Source: JANXSD01 sp043758125 (GTDB lineage: Bacteria > Bacteroidota > Bacteroidia > AKYH767-A > OLB10). From it: a stretch of 14,950 nt of DNA. The stretch's first letter is position 1. Each line of letters opens with the position of its first letter. The DNA lies in assembly GCA_043758125.1 (NCBI GenBank), contig JAYVOC010000227.1:1-14950 (forward strand), given 5' to 3'. The notes beneath the pieces are model-generated. The model did no database searches. It was not told the origin of the DNA and saw only the letters and a program-made list of their open reading frames with translations. Made by a program: the position numbers and the translations under genes. Positions 1-7,469 of the stretch are shown one piece after another.

Positions 1-49
1 AAATCGGTTCGCCGAAGAATTCCTATTTATTATTAGATCAAAGTAAATT

Positions 50-1156
50 ATGCTAATTGGTGTACCATTAGAAACGAAAGACCGTGAGTGCCGCGTAGCA
101 CTTAGTCCAGAAGTTACTTCACAACTTGTTCAAGCTGGTTTTAACATTATGGTTCAGGTAGGTGCTGGCTTAAAATCATATTATACCGACGATAATTATA
201 CTGCTGCTGGAGCTACGATAGAAAATAATGCTGATGATGTTTATGCTAAAGCAGATGTGATTTTAAAGGTGAATGCACCAATTCCATCAGAAATAGCTAA
301 GATGAAAGATGGGGCAATCTTGATTTCCTTTATGTGGGCTGCTACAAATCCTGATTTAGTAGATGCTTGTGTTGCAAGAGGTATTTCCGCCTTTTCAGTA
401 GATGCAATTCCGCGTATTAGTCGTGCACAAAAAATGGATGCACTTAGTTCACAAGCTAACCTTGCAGGATATAAATCAGTGTTGATGGGAGCTAATGCTC
501 TTGGAAAAATATTTCCATTACTAATGACTGCCGCTGGAACTATTAAACCTTCGAAGGTGGTTATTTTTGGTGCTGGTGTAGCAGGATTACAAGCAATTGC
601 AACTGCAAAACGTTTAGGCGCCATCGTGGAAGTATCAGATATTCGTCCGGAAACAAAAGAACAAGTTGAATCACTTGGTGGAAAATTTATCATGTTAAAA
701 GGTGATGATTCCATCAAAATAGAAGGTGGTTATGTTAAAGGTGTTTCTGACGATTTTTTAAAGGCTCAACAAGAATTGGTAACAAAGCATGTTGCTGATG
801 CAGATCTTGTAATTACCACTGCTTTAATCCCAGGAAAAAAAGCACCAGTTCTTGTTACCGAAGAGATGGTTAAGAAAATGAAATTCGGTTCTGTCATTGT
901 AGATATGGCTGTAGAGCAAGGTGGAAATTGTGTGCTGAGTGAATTAAATAAAACAGTAGTAAAGCACGGTGTTACTTTAATCGGCGAATCAAACATCCCT
1001 TCACTCCTACCTTTAAATGCTACAGATTTGTACGCAAAAAATATTCAAACTTTCTTGCTTCATCTTGCTACTAAAGATGGTTTTAAATGGGAAATGACTG
1101 AAGATATTACGAAAGGATCGCTCATCGTTTACAATGGGAAATCGATTAAAAATTAA
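50..1156 (+). CDS. pntAA: NAD(P) transhydrogenase subunit alpha, NAD(H)-binding part (domain I)
   Basis: This is the soluble NAD(H)-binding subunit of the proton-translocating transhydrogenase, which drives NADPH formation from NADH with the proton gradient at the inner membrane. The 368 residues match the separate domain I subunit of split enzymes such as that of Rhodospirillum rubrum; E. coli PntA is about 510 because it also carries membrane segments. Visible features are the N-terminal start MLIGVPLETK, the RQD-loop segment RISRAQKMDALSSQA (Arg122, Gln127, Asp130 with the family spacing), the Rossmann motif GAGVAG at 174-179 followed by acidic SDIRP, the mobile loop ALIPGKKAPVL at 258-268, and DMAVEQGGN at 285-293. 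The ATG at 50 gives the canonical N-terminus; no strong ribosome site is seen. pntAB and pntB follow on the same strand, so all three are probably one operon. Confidence 0.96.
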   Translation: MLIGVPLETKDRECRVALSPEVTSQLVQAGFNIMVQVGAGLKSYYTDDNYTAAGATIENNADDVYAKADVILKVNAPIPSEIAKMKDGAILISFMWAATNPDLVDACVARGISAFSVDAIPRISRAQKMDALSSQANLAGYKSVLMGANALGKIFPLLMTAAGTIKPSKVVIFGAGVAGLQAIATAKRLGAIVEVSDIRPETKEQVESLGGKFIMLKGDDSIKIEGGYVKGVSDDFLKAQQELVTKHVADADLVITTALIPGKKAPVLVTEEMVKKMKFGSVIVDMAVEQGGNCVLSELNKTVVKHGVTLIGESNIPSLLPLNATDLYAKNIQTFLLHLATKDGFKWEMTEDITKGSLIVYNGKSIKN

Positions 1157-1157
1157 A

Positions 1158-1178
1158 AATTACGAATTACGAATTACG
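1158..1178. repeat. Short GAATTAC tandem repeat (about 3 units)
   Basis: Between pntAA and pntAB there are just under three head-to-tail copies of the 7-base unit GAATTAC, directly followed by GTCCCGATAGCTTTCG, an imperfect palindrome centred on AGCT. The same unit occurs 12 times after pntB in the same orientation. The copies begin two bases after the pntAA stop codon. No function is evident; this looks like intergenic repeat filler. Confidence 0.85.
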
Positions 1179-1223
1179 TCCCGATAGCTTTCGCATAAGA
1201 ATTGAAAATTAAAAACATAAATC

Positions 1224-1532
1224 ATGAATGATATACTAAATTTCATAGCAGAAAATCGTCAAATGCTTTACATAATTCTACTTTCCATATTTGTGGGTGT
1301 AGAGGTTATAGGCAATGTTCCAACAGTACTTCACACGCCATTAATGAGTGGAGCAAATGCAATTCATGGTGTTGTAATTGTTGGTGCAATCATCGTAATG
1401 TTAAATTGCGAAATTGAAAATACTGCAGGATTAATTTTAGGATTTCTCGCCGTTATTTTAGGAACATTAAATGTGGTTGGTGGTTTTGTTGTTACCGATC
1501 GCATGCTTGAAATGTTTAAGAAAAAGAAATAA
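1224..1532 (+). CDS. pntAB: NAD(P) transhydrogenase subunit alpha, membrane part (PntAB)
   Basis: This is the small membrane subunit of the split transhydrogenase, part of the proton channel (domain II). The 102 residues contain three hydrophobic segments at about 14-30, 47-61 and 68-91, and end in a lysine-rich tail. The signature VLHTPLMSGANAIHG (35-49) is the conserved loop and helix of this family, and it contains His37, which by alignment from memory matches the channel histidine studied in the Thermus enzyme (inference). It is shorter than the 139-residue R. rubrum counterpart but has the expected core. It lies 67 bases after pntAA and 50 before pntB, in the usual order. Confidence 0.94.
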   Translation: MNDILNFIAENRQMLYIILLSIFVGVEVIGNVPTVLHTPLMSGANAIHGVVIVGAIIVMLNCEIENTAGLILGFLAVILGTLNVVGGFVVTDRMLEMFKKKK

Positions 1533-1582
1533 TACCCTCATTACTTTAATTACAAAAAAACTGATTTTACGCTATTACGATT

Positions 1583-2977
1583 ATGCTTAATCCAATATTA
1601 GAAATTATATATTTAATTGCTTCGGTCACTTTCATCATCGGTTTAAAAATGATGGGCAATCCGAAAACTGCAAGAAACGGAAATCTTATTGGTGCTGCAG
1701 GTATGACGCTTGCAATTTTTGGAACCATTTTTCTTTATAAAGATTTAAGTCAAGTAACTATGTTAGTGCTTGGATTAATCTTCGCAGGTATTGCCATCGG
1801 AACCATCATTGGCTGGATGACAGCAAAAAAAGTACAAATGACAAAGATGCCAGAACTCGTTTCTTTGTTCAATGGAATGGGTGGCGCTTGTGCTGCATTA
1901 ATTGGCCTAATCGAATTTCATCATAATACAGGAAATGGTTTCGGACCTATGTTATGCATCATCGTTGGATTAATAATTGGATCAGTATCTTTTTCAGGAT
2001 CAATCATCGCATTTTTAAAGTTGAATGGAACTATGAATAAAGCCATCCGACTACCAAGTTATAACATGCTTAACAACATTATCCTTTTAATCACTTTAGG
2101 GTTTGGTACATACATGTTGATGAATCCGTTAGCCATTCATGGTGGTGTTTATATTCTATTTGCAATATCACTTGCTTACGGCGTTTTCTTTACCATTCCG
2201 ATTGGTGGTGCCGATATGCCCGTTGTGATTTCGCTACTCAACTCTTTTACAGGATTAGCAGCTGCAACAGGTGGATTTTTATATGCAAATCAAGCTATGC
2301 AAACTGGAGGTATCTTAGTCGGTTCTGCAGGAACACTATTAACTTTAGTGATGTGCAAAGCAATGAATCGTCCATTAAGCAATGTTATATTTGGAGCTTT
2401 TGGTGGAGGTAATGCGGCAGTAGCGGAGCGCGATGGTGTAACAGGAAGTATTAAAGATATTTCTGTTTCTGATTTAGCAGTATTGATGAACTATTCTAAA
2501 AAAGTAGTTATCGTTCCTGGTTATGGATTAGCAGTTGCACAAGCACAGCACGTTATTCATGAGCTTGAAAATATTTTAGAAGAAAGAGGTGTTTCAGTAA
2601 AATATGCAATCCATCCAGTTGCTGGTCGTATGCCCGGACACATGAACGTTTTGCTTGCAGAAGCAAATGTTTCTTACGATAAATTAGTTGAGATGGAAGA
2701 AATCAATGGAGAGTTTGCAACAACAGATGTTGTATTAGTTGTTGGTGCAAATGACGTTGTGAATCCTGCTGCTAAAAACGATCCCGCTAGTCCGATTTAT
2801 GGTATGCCAATTTTAGAAGTTGAAAACGCTTCACACATCGTTGTAAACAAACGCTCGATGAATGCAGGTTATGCAGGAATTGAAAACGAACTATTTTATA
2901 ATCCTAAAACTTCCATGCTTTTTGGTGATGCAAAATCGGTTCTTACGAAATTGGTTGCGGAGTTAAAAACAATGTAG
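1583..2977 (+). CDS. pntB: NAD(P) transhydrogenase subunit beta
   Basis: PntB supplies most of the membrane channel (domain II, about residues 1-270, several hydrophobic helices) and the NADP(H)-binding domain III (about 300-464). Its 464 residues equal the usual length. Domain III motifs are clear: GYGLAVAQAQ (313-322), VAGRMPGHMNVLLAEANV (346-363), GANDVVNPAA (388-397), PIYGMPIL (404-411) and KRSMNAGYAGIENELF (423-438). At the position of the E. coli channel histidine beta-91 this protein has Asn98 (LFNGMGG), as in other split enzymes, which fits use of the PntAB histidine instead. It is the last gene of the pnt operon and is followed by the GAATTAC array and a terminator hairpin. Confidence 0.96.
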   Translation: MLNPILEIIYLIASVTFIIGLKMMGNPKTARNGNLIGAAGMTLAIFGTIFLYKDLSQVTMLVLGLIFAGIAIGTIIGWMTAKKVQMTKMPELVSLFNGMGGACAALIGLIEFHHNTGNGFGPMLCIIVGLIIGSVSFSGSIIAFLKLNGTMNKAIRLPSYNMLNNIILLITLGFGTYMLMNPLAIHGGVYILFAISLAYGVFFTIPIGGADMPVVISLLNSFTGLAAATGGFLYANQAMQTGGILVGSAGTLLTLVMCKAMNRPLSNVIFGAFGGGNAAVAERDGVTGSIKDISVSDLAVLMNYSKKVVIVPGYGLAVAQAQHVIHELENILEERGVSVKYAIHPVAGRMPGHMNVLLAEANVSYDKLVEMEEINGEFATTDVVLVVGANDVVNPAAKNDPASPIYGMPILEVENASHIVVNKRSMNAGYAGIENELFYNPKTSMLFGDAKSVLTKLVAELKTM

Positions 2978-2982
2978 GAAAG

Positions 2983-3066
2983 GAATTACGAATTACGAAT
3001 TACGAATTACGAATTACGAATTACGAATTACGAATTACGAATTACGAATTACGAATTACGAATTAC
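2983..3066. repeat. GAATTAC minisatellite, 12 perfect copies
   Basis: Twelve uninterrupted identical copies of the 7-base unit GAATTAC (84 bases) begin three bases after the pntB stop codon (TAG, 2975-2977), followed by a partial GAA. The array lies between the stop and the transcription terminator, so it would be in the 3' untranslated part of the pnt transcript. Perfect identity over 12 units suggests recent slippage-driven expansion. The same unit occurs about three times at 1158-1178. Confidence 0.97.
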
Positions 3067-3072
3067 GAAAAT

Positions 3073-3101
3073 AAAAAATCCCTCCATTGGTGGGATTTTT
3101 T
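3073..3101. terminator. Bidirectional terminator between pntB and the small membrane-protein gene
   Basis: The hairpin AAAAAATCCC / GGGATTTTTT has a 10-bp stem with a 9-base loop. The flanking A and T tracts make it usable from either strand. It lies between two convergent genes, so it probably ends both the pnt operon and the minus-strand gene at 3121-3357. Confidence 0.8.
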
Positions 3102-3120
3102 ATTTCTATTTAGTTTGAGA

Positions 3121-3357
3121 TTAATTTTTCACAGCTTTAAATAATCCAAAAATAGAAACTGTTGTCCAGATTATTTCCAGTACAAAAAATGGCCAGTAGG
3201 GAATAAGATAAGAAGCAATACCAGCCAACGCAGCACCAATAACATTCAATAGTGAATACCAACTATTATCTTTTTCAAGATACCCGAATAGGTTTAAGAA
3301 AAAAGCTATAAGTAAAATTACAACTCCAATAGATCCAATAATGTCTGCAAGGTTCAT
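3121..3357 (-). CDS. Small membrane protein, CBU_0592-like family
   Basis: A 78-residue, strongly hydrophobic protein with about three membrane segments (about 5-24, 35-51 and 53-75). The layout is DIIGSIGVVILLIAFFLN, then a short polar stretch around LEKDNSWY, then LLNVIGAALAGIASY and FFVLEIIWTTVSIFGLF. This is the pattern of the CBU_0592-type small membrane proteins (recognised from memory), whose function is unknown. The ATG at 3357 gives a start directly in the conserved DIIG region. A weak -7-like element TATCTTTA (3365-3372, minus) lies just upstream. It is convergent with pntB and divergent from the T9SS remnants, so it is probably a single-gene unit. Confidence 0.8.
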   Translation of the reverse strand: MNLADIIGSIGVVILLIAFFLNLFGYLEKDNSWYSLLNVIGAALAGIASYLIPYWPFFVLEIIWTTVSIFGLFKAVKN

Positions 3358-3420
3358 AAGGTTATAAAGATACTATTATGAAGTAAAACTTCCCTTCACA
3401 TAAATAAATTTCACATAAGG

Positions 3421-3501
3421 AGCCACTTCATTTCGAATAACGTTACTAGTTGTTACTAGAAAAGTATAGCAACACAAAAGCTGTTGATTGTAAAGAATTA
3501 A
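3421..3501 (+). pseudogene. Remnant of a T9SS sorting-domain C-terminus (first copy)
   Basis: Codons 3463-3501 read SIATQKLLIVKN then TAA. The intact cargo gene just downstream ends SIATQKLMVVKN then TAA, and nearly all nucleotide differences between the two 39-base ends are silent or conservative, so homology rather than chance is likely. Upstream the frame is broken: a TAG lies at 3457-3459, while the neighbouring frame gives ITLLVVTRK, which would join SIATQ after a one-base shift. No passenger domain is left. The left boundary is a guess. An open minus-strand frame covers this stretch but shows no recognisable protein. Confidence 0.6.
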
Positions 3502-3786
3502 TTCCAAAACAGTATCTTTAGGCAAGGAAATAATGAAAGAGCAGAAATCACTCAAACAATTACCATTAAACCTAACCCTGCAAGTGAATTTGTAGATGTA
3601 GATTTTAATTAACCACTTAATGAAAAAACAATTATTCAACTATTAGATGCTATTGGAAATGTGGTAGTTCAAAAATCAATAGATACGAAAGTTTTAAAAT
3701 TGAGAATAGATACACATAACTTGCCACCATCAATTTATCAGATTAAGTGCAATGATTGTTCTAAAAAATTAATTCTTATTAGATGA
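3502..3786 (+). pseudogene. Remnant of a T9SS type A sorting domain (second copy)
   Basis: Reading in the frame of base 3502, the sequence encodes ITIKPNPASEFVDVDFN, then an in-frame TAA at 3610-3612, then PLNEKTIIQLLDAIGNVVVQ and a tail containing IDTHNLPPSIYQIKC and KKLILIR, ending in TGA at 3784-3786. This is a complete T9SS C-terminal domain (KPNP opening, D-G-N turn, LPxxIY, KKLIL end) interrupted by one stop, as would arise from a CAA to TAA change. No start codon or passenger domain precedes it; the frame opens right after the stop of the first remnant. Its final TGA overlaps the ATG of the next gene (ATGA), which suggests that the ancestral intact gene was translationally coupled to that gene. 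A sequencing error at 3610 would not restore the missing passenger region. Confidence 0.75.
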
Positions 3787-5273
3787 GAAAATATAGTCTG
3801 GCAATTACTTTTACTTTCATTAACTGCATATTTGTTAACGGTCAAGGACTAAACCATCAATGGCTTTTAGGAGACCAAAACAGTATTGCTGTTCCTAAGT
3901 CCAGAATATTTTTTGATAACACGACTTATACTTTTCAACAAGATTTTAGGAAAATGACCTTTTTAGGCACTGAAGCTAATATTTGCGATACTCAGGGAAA
4001 TTTTTTAATGAGTAGTAATGGCGTTTGGATTGCCAATGCCACGGGTGATACTATGATGAATGGAAGTGGATTAAATCCTAGTCCGGAAACCTTAAGTTGG
4101 CCCGATGGTTTATTATTACCTTATGCGAATTTAATCTTACCCAATCCAGGGGATTCAACGAAGTATACGCTATTTCATCACGTATCTACCTATAACGGTT
4201 TTTCTTATCCTGTATATGAAATTATGCGCTCAGAAATAGACATGAGCCTGGATAGTGGTTTAGGAGCGGTGACTTTGAAAAACGATACTATTTTTAGAGA
4301 TACATTAAATTGGGGAATTGGAGCCTGTAAACATGCAAATGGTCGAGACTGGTGGATTGTTGTTCAACAAGAAAACAGTGATTCCATTTTTAAATTTCTG
4401 TTTACTCCTAATGGGATTGAAAGTATTACTGGGCAGAAATTGAACGTTCCTGTAGCGTGGTATACGGTCAATCATCTTGAGTTTTCCCCGAACGGTGAAA
4501 AATTTGCTTACAATGTTTATGATTCAATTACTGGAAGTGAAACAGTATTATTATTTGATTTTGATAGATGCACAGGTTTGTTTTCTAATCCAACTACAAT
4601 TCCGATTACTTATCGCACTGCACTATGGGGACAATCTTTTTCTCCAAACTCACATTATCTATATACATGTTCTTCTAATTATATTTTTCAAATTGATGTT
4701 AATACATTACATATTGATACTGTCGCAATTTACGATGGGTTTTCATCACCATTCCCACCCTTTTATACCTCTTTTATGTGTATGTATTCAGCTGCAAATG
4801 GCAAAATCTATATTACCACTGGTAATGGAACACAGCACGTTCATGAAATGAATTATCCAGATAGTCTGGGTTTAGGATGTGATGTACAACAACATGCTAT
4901 AAACTTAAATTCATATTATTTCAGGGCAGTGCCGAATCACCCAAACTACTACCTCGGTCCACTAATCGGCAGCCCTTGTGATACGCTCCCACATGTAGGA
5001 TTGCAAACACATGAAGAGCAAGTGCAAAATTTTAAGTTAAGTCCAAATCCATCTAACGGAAATATTAAAATTATTTATTTGCTACCACAAAATCAATCAG
5101 GCATTTTTGAAGTGTACGACTTAAATGGAAAGTTAGTTTTTACTCAACAACTTTCACCATGGAGTAGCTTGCAATATTATAATTTGTCATTTCTACAAAG
5201 CGGATTGTACCAATGCGTTATTCGCTCTGCTAGTAGTATTGCAACGCAGAAATTGATGGTTGTAAAAAACTAA
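3783..5273 (+). CDS. Secreted T9SS type A sorting-domain protein, probable beta-propeller
   Basis: A 496-residue exported protein. Residues 1-21 are a signal peptide (basic start, hydrophobic core, cleavage probably after VNGQ). The body has repeated beta-strand phrases typical of propellers (HLEFSPNGEKFAYNVYD at 231-247; SFSPNSHYLYTCSS at 285-298; MYSAANGKIYITTGNG at 334-349) and ACKHANGRDWWIVVQ at 181-195, a motif I recognise from Bacteroidota cargo proteins of unknown function. The C-terminal 80 residues form a T9SS type A sorting domain (LSPNPSNGNIKI at 419-430, EVYDLNGKLV at 443-452, SGLYQCVI at 473-480, KLMVVKN end). The product would cross the outer membrane by T9SS and be attached to the surface or released. 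The start overlaps the stop of an upstream degenerate T9SS domain. Its function is unknown. Confidence 0.88.
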   Translation: MRKYSLAITFTFINCIFVNGQGLNHQWLLGDQNSIAVPKSRIFFDNTTYTFQQDFRKMTFLGTEANICDTQGNFLMSSNGVWIANATGDTMMNGSGLNPSPETLSWPDGLLLPYANLILPNPGDSTKYTLFHHVSTYNGFSYPVYEIMRSEIDMSLDSGLGAVTLKNDTIFRDTLNWGIGACKHANGRDWWIVVQQENSDSIFKFLFTPNGIESITGQKLNVPVAWYTVNHLEFSPNGEKFAYNVYDSITGSETVLLFDFDRCTGLFSNPTTIPITYRTALWGQSFSPNSHYLYTCSSNYIFQIDVNTLHIDTVAIYDGFSSPFPPFYTSFMCMYSAANGKIYITTGNGTQHVHEMNYPDSLGLGCDVQQHAINLNSYYFRAVPNHPNYYLGPLIGSPCDTLPHVGLQTHEEQVQNFKLSPNPSNGNIKIIYLLPQNQSGIFEVYDLNGKLVFTQQLSPWSSLQYYNLSFLQSGLYQCVIRSASSIATQKLMVVKN

Positions 5274-5290
5274 TAGGAGGAGAAATTATA

Positions 5291-5310
5291 ATTGCGAGAA
5301 AACTTGCAAT
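5291..5310. terminator. Possible hairpin terminator between convergent genes
   Basis: ATTGCGAG-AAAA-CTTGCAAT forms an 8-bp stem (one G-T wobble) with an AAAA loop, 17 bases after the T9SS gene stop and 23 before the selD stop on the other strand. There is no clear T-tract on either side, so termination is only suggested by its place between convergent genes. Confidence 0.4.
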
Positions 5311-5333
5311 AAGATAATTTAAGTTATTATTTG

Positions 5334-6395
5334 TTACAATTTATAATCTTTCACCACAATAACCTTTTCTGCTTTTGCAACTAATTTACCAATTGGATTA
5401 CAAAATACATCATCAAAATTATTAGCTTTTAAAAGTGCTTTAATTTCATCAACAGCATCTGGGTGAACAGCAATTAATAATCCTCCACTTGTTTGTGGGT
5501 CGCAACCTAAATGAAGTGCTCTCGCTCCTATCTCCGAAATTTTTTCTCCATAACTATTCCAGTTTCGGTAGGTGATTGCCGGAATACAATATTGATCGAG
5601 GTAAACATCAATTCCATTTAACTCTGGAACAAGGTTCATATCTAATTCAGCGCTCAATCTACTACCTTCTGCTAGTTCAATTAAATGTCCGAAAAGACCA
5701 AAGCCTGTTACATCTGTTAATGCATGAACGTGTTTTATTTTTCCTAAGTCAGCACCAATTTTATTAAGTGTACTCATACTTTTTATTGCAGTATCAAGAT
5801 CTGCATCAGCAAGTAATTCTTTTTTAGATGCGGTAGTAAATATCCCAACACCAATTGGCTTAGTAATAAAAAGTAAATCGCCTTCTTGCGCTGTATTGTT
5901 TTTCTTTAAATTTTCGAGATTTACGAAGCCACTTACTGCTAATCCAAAAATTGGTTCGGGACTATCAATCGAATGTCCACCTGCCAATGGGATTCCGGCT
6001 TCTTCGCAAATTGATCTTCCACCAGCTACTACAAGTGCGGCAATTTCAGGAGCAAGTTTATCGATAGGCCAACCTAAAATTGCAACAGCCATACTTGGAG
6101 TGCCACCCATCGCATACACATCACTAATTGCATTTGTTGCCGCTATTCTTCCGAAATGAAATGGATCATCAACTATTGGCATAAAAAAATCGGTGGTGCT
6201 TATTAAGCCAATTCCATTTCCCATATCCATAACAGCAGCATCATCACGCGAATCATTACCCACTATTAATCCTTTAAAAAAACTCTTCGTTTCATTACCT
6301 TTTAAGATAACATCTAAAACCTGCGGCGCAATTTTACATCCGCATCCATAGCCATGACTAAATTGCGTTAGTTTCACTTTCAAATCTTCCATCAT
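5334..6395 (-). CDS. selD: Selenide, water dikinase (selenophosphate synthetase)
   Basis: SelD makes selenophosphate, the cell's activated selenium donor, from selenide and ATP. The 353 residues match the family length. The N-terminal LTQFSHGYGCGCK holds Cys18 and Lys21, equivalent to catalytic Cys17 and Lys20 of E. coli; the nucleophile is cysteine, not selenocysteine. Metal-binding aspartates appear as Asp52, Asp92 and Asp228, each one above E. coli numbering. Other motifs are FGRIAATNAISDVYAMGG (81-98), EEAGIPLAGGHSID (131-144), TDVTGFGLFGHL (227-238) and DPQTSGGLL (299-307). Two adjacent ATGs start the gene (MMED); either could be used. It follows mnmH by only 26 bases on the minus strand, so the two are likely co-transcribed. 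No selA or selB is in the window, so the visible use of selenophosphate is tRNA modification. Confidence 0.97.
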   Translation of the reverse strand: MMEDLKVKLTQFSHGYGCGCKIAPQVLDVILKGNETKSFFKGLIVGNDSRDDAAVMDMGNGIGLISTTDFFMPIVDDPFHFGRIAATNAISDVYAMGGTPSMAVAILGWPIDKLAPEIAALVVAGGRSICEEAGIPLAGGHSIDSPEPIFGLAVSGFVNLENLKKNNTAQEGDLLFITKPIGVGIFTTASKKELLADADLDTAIKSMSTLNKIGADLGKIKHVHALTDVTGFGLFGHLIELAEGSRLSAELDMNLVPELNGIDVYLDQYCIPAITYRNWNSYGEKISEIGARALHLGCDPQTSGGLLIAVHPDAVDEIKALLKANNFDDVFCNPIGKLVAKAEKVIVVKDYKL

Positions 6396-6421
6396 ACTTT
6401 TATCTACACTTCTATTTTAAA

Positions 6422-7465
6422 CTATATCGCACTTACTTTATTTGCTGCATTTATCAATTTTCTCACCTCCACTTCTGGTTCATTCCACGTAATTGAAACT
6501 GTTTCAATTGATCCTTCTACACGTTCATCATTACCATGCGAATACGTTTTATCGTAGTAATGAAGTACGATCGACAACCATCCATACATGTCAGCGCGAT
6601 CTAAAAATTCAATTGCTGCCTTTAAATGCTGACCACCTAATCGCTTTCCAATTCGTTCTGTTCTCTCTTTTAATTCATCGATTGAGAATACACCATACTC
6701 TTTCAAAATTCTATCTTGCCTTACTGAATCAACAGTATTCATCTCCACCTGAACTGAATTTCTTATTTGATTAAAAATAGCATTTGGAAGATTTACTTTA
6801 CCGATAGCGCGGCTTTCATTCTCCAACCAAATTCTTTCCGTCAAATTCAAATTAGCAAGTTCCCACCCTATCAAATTTTCAAATTGTTCTTGTGATGGCT
6901 GATCTGGTTTTCCTAAATGGCCATAAGCAGAACCTCGATGATTTGCTAAATCTTCCAAGTCAATTATCTGCTCACCTTCCTTTTTTAACAAGTACAACAT
7001 TTCAGTTTTGCCAGATCCTGTTTTACCACCTAAAACGATGGTATTAAATGGCAATTCGAGTTGTGCTAAAGTCCAATGACGAAATGATTTATAACCACCT
7101 TTTAAAAGATGCACTTTAAATCCAGCCATCTGAAGTACCCAGGCCATAATATTGCTGCGCATTCCTCCACGCCAACAATATAAAAAAACTTCTTTTTCAG
7201 GAGCTAATTCACTTGCTTTCGAAATTTTTTCATGGAACAAAGGTCCAATCAATTCGAAGCCTTTTAAAACTGCTGCTTCCCTACCAACTTGTTTATATGT
7301 TGTGCCGATAATTACACGATGTTCATTATCCATCAATGGCAATGAAAGTGCTCCGGGAATATGTGCTTTATGATGTTCAGCAGAACTTCTCACATCTATC
7401 AAAACAGCATTTTTCTTTAGCCTTAACGATAAAAAATCTTTTAAGTCGTGAACAATAATTTGCAT
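6422..7465 (-). CDS. mnmH: tRNA 2-selenouridine synthase
   Basis: MnmH (SelU, YbbB) replaces sulfur with selenium in the 2-thiouridine at tRNA position 34, through a geranylated intermediate, using selenophosphate from SelD. The 347 residues begin with a rhodanese domain (about 1-130: VLIDVRSSAEHHKAHIPGA, then YCWRGGMRS with the catalytic Cys97, the same number as in E. coli). A P-loop domain follows (GGKTGSGKT at 146-154) with IIDLEDLANHRGSAYG (167-182) and WLENESRAIGKV (213-224), all family signatures. The ATG at 7465 gives the expected short lead into the rhodanese fold. The -7 element TACATTTG lies only four bases upstream, which suggests a leaderless or nearly leaderless transcript. selD follows after 26 bases. 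Confidence 0.96.
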   Translation of the reverse strand: MQIIVHDLKDFLSLRLKKNAVLIDVRSSAEHHKAHIPGALSLPLMDNEHRVIIGTTYKQVGREAAVLKGFELIGPLFHEKISKASELAPEKEVFLYCWRGGMRSNIMAWVLQMAGFKVHLLKGGYKSFRHWTLAQLELPFNTIVLGGKTGSGKTEMLYLLKKEGEQIIDLEDLANHRGSAYGHLGKPDQPSQEQFENLIGWELANLNLTERIWLENESRAIGKVNLPNAIFNQIRNSVQVEMNTVDSVRQDRILKEYGVFSIDELKERTERIGKRLGGQHLKAAIEFLDRADMYGWLSIVLHYYDKTYSHGNDERVEGSIETVSITWNEPEVEVRKLINAANKVSAI

Positions 7466-7469
7466 CTCA

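Noticed and set aside
2983..3066. CRISPR array
   Set aside because: The 7-base units are contiguous with no spacers and no cas genes are nearby, so this is a simple tandem repeat.
3395..3418. Direct repeat TTCACATAA, two copies 15 bases apart
   Set aside because: It is short, AT-rich and not aligned with any promoter element I can support; it was not reported as an operator.
3610..3612. Recoded stop (readthrough or reassigned TAA) in the second T9SS remnant
   Set aside because: TAA ends many normal genes here, and the remnant also lacks a start and a passenger domain, so decay is the simpler reading.
3376..3639. 87-codon minus-strand open frame over the T9SS remnants
   Set aside because: It shows no recognisable protein features, and the plus strand here reads as decayed T9SS sorting domains homologous to the downstream gene, so the minus frame is probably a shadow.
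4477..4851. 124-codon plus-strand frame inside the T9SS cargo gene
   Set aside because: It lies wholly within a well-supported gene in another frame and its composition (Leu/Ile/Gln-rich, no motif) is that of an out-of-frame reading.
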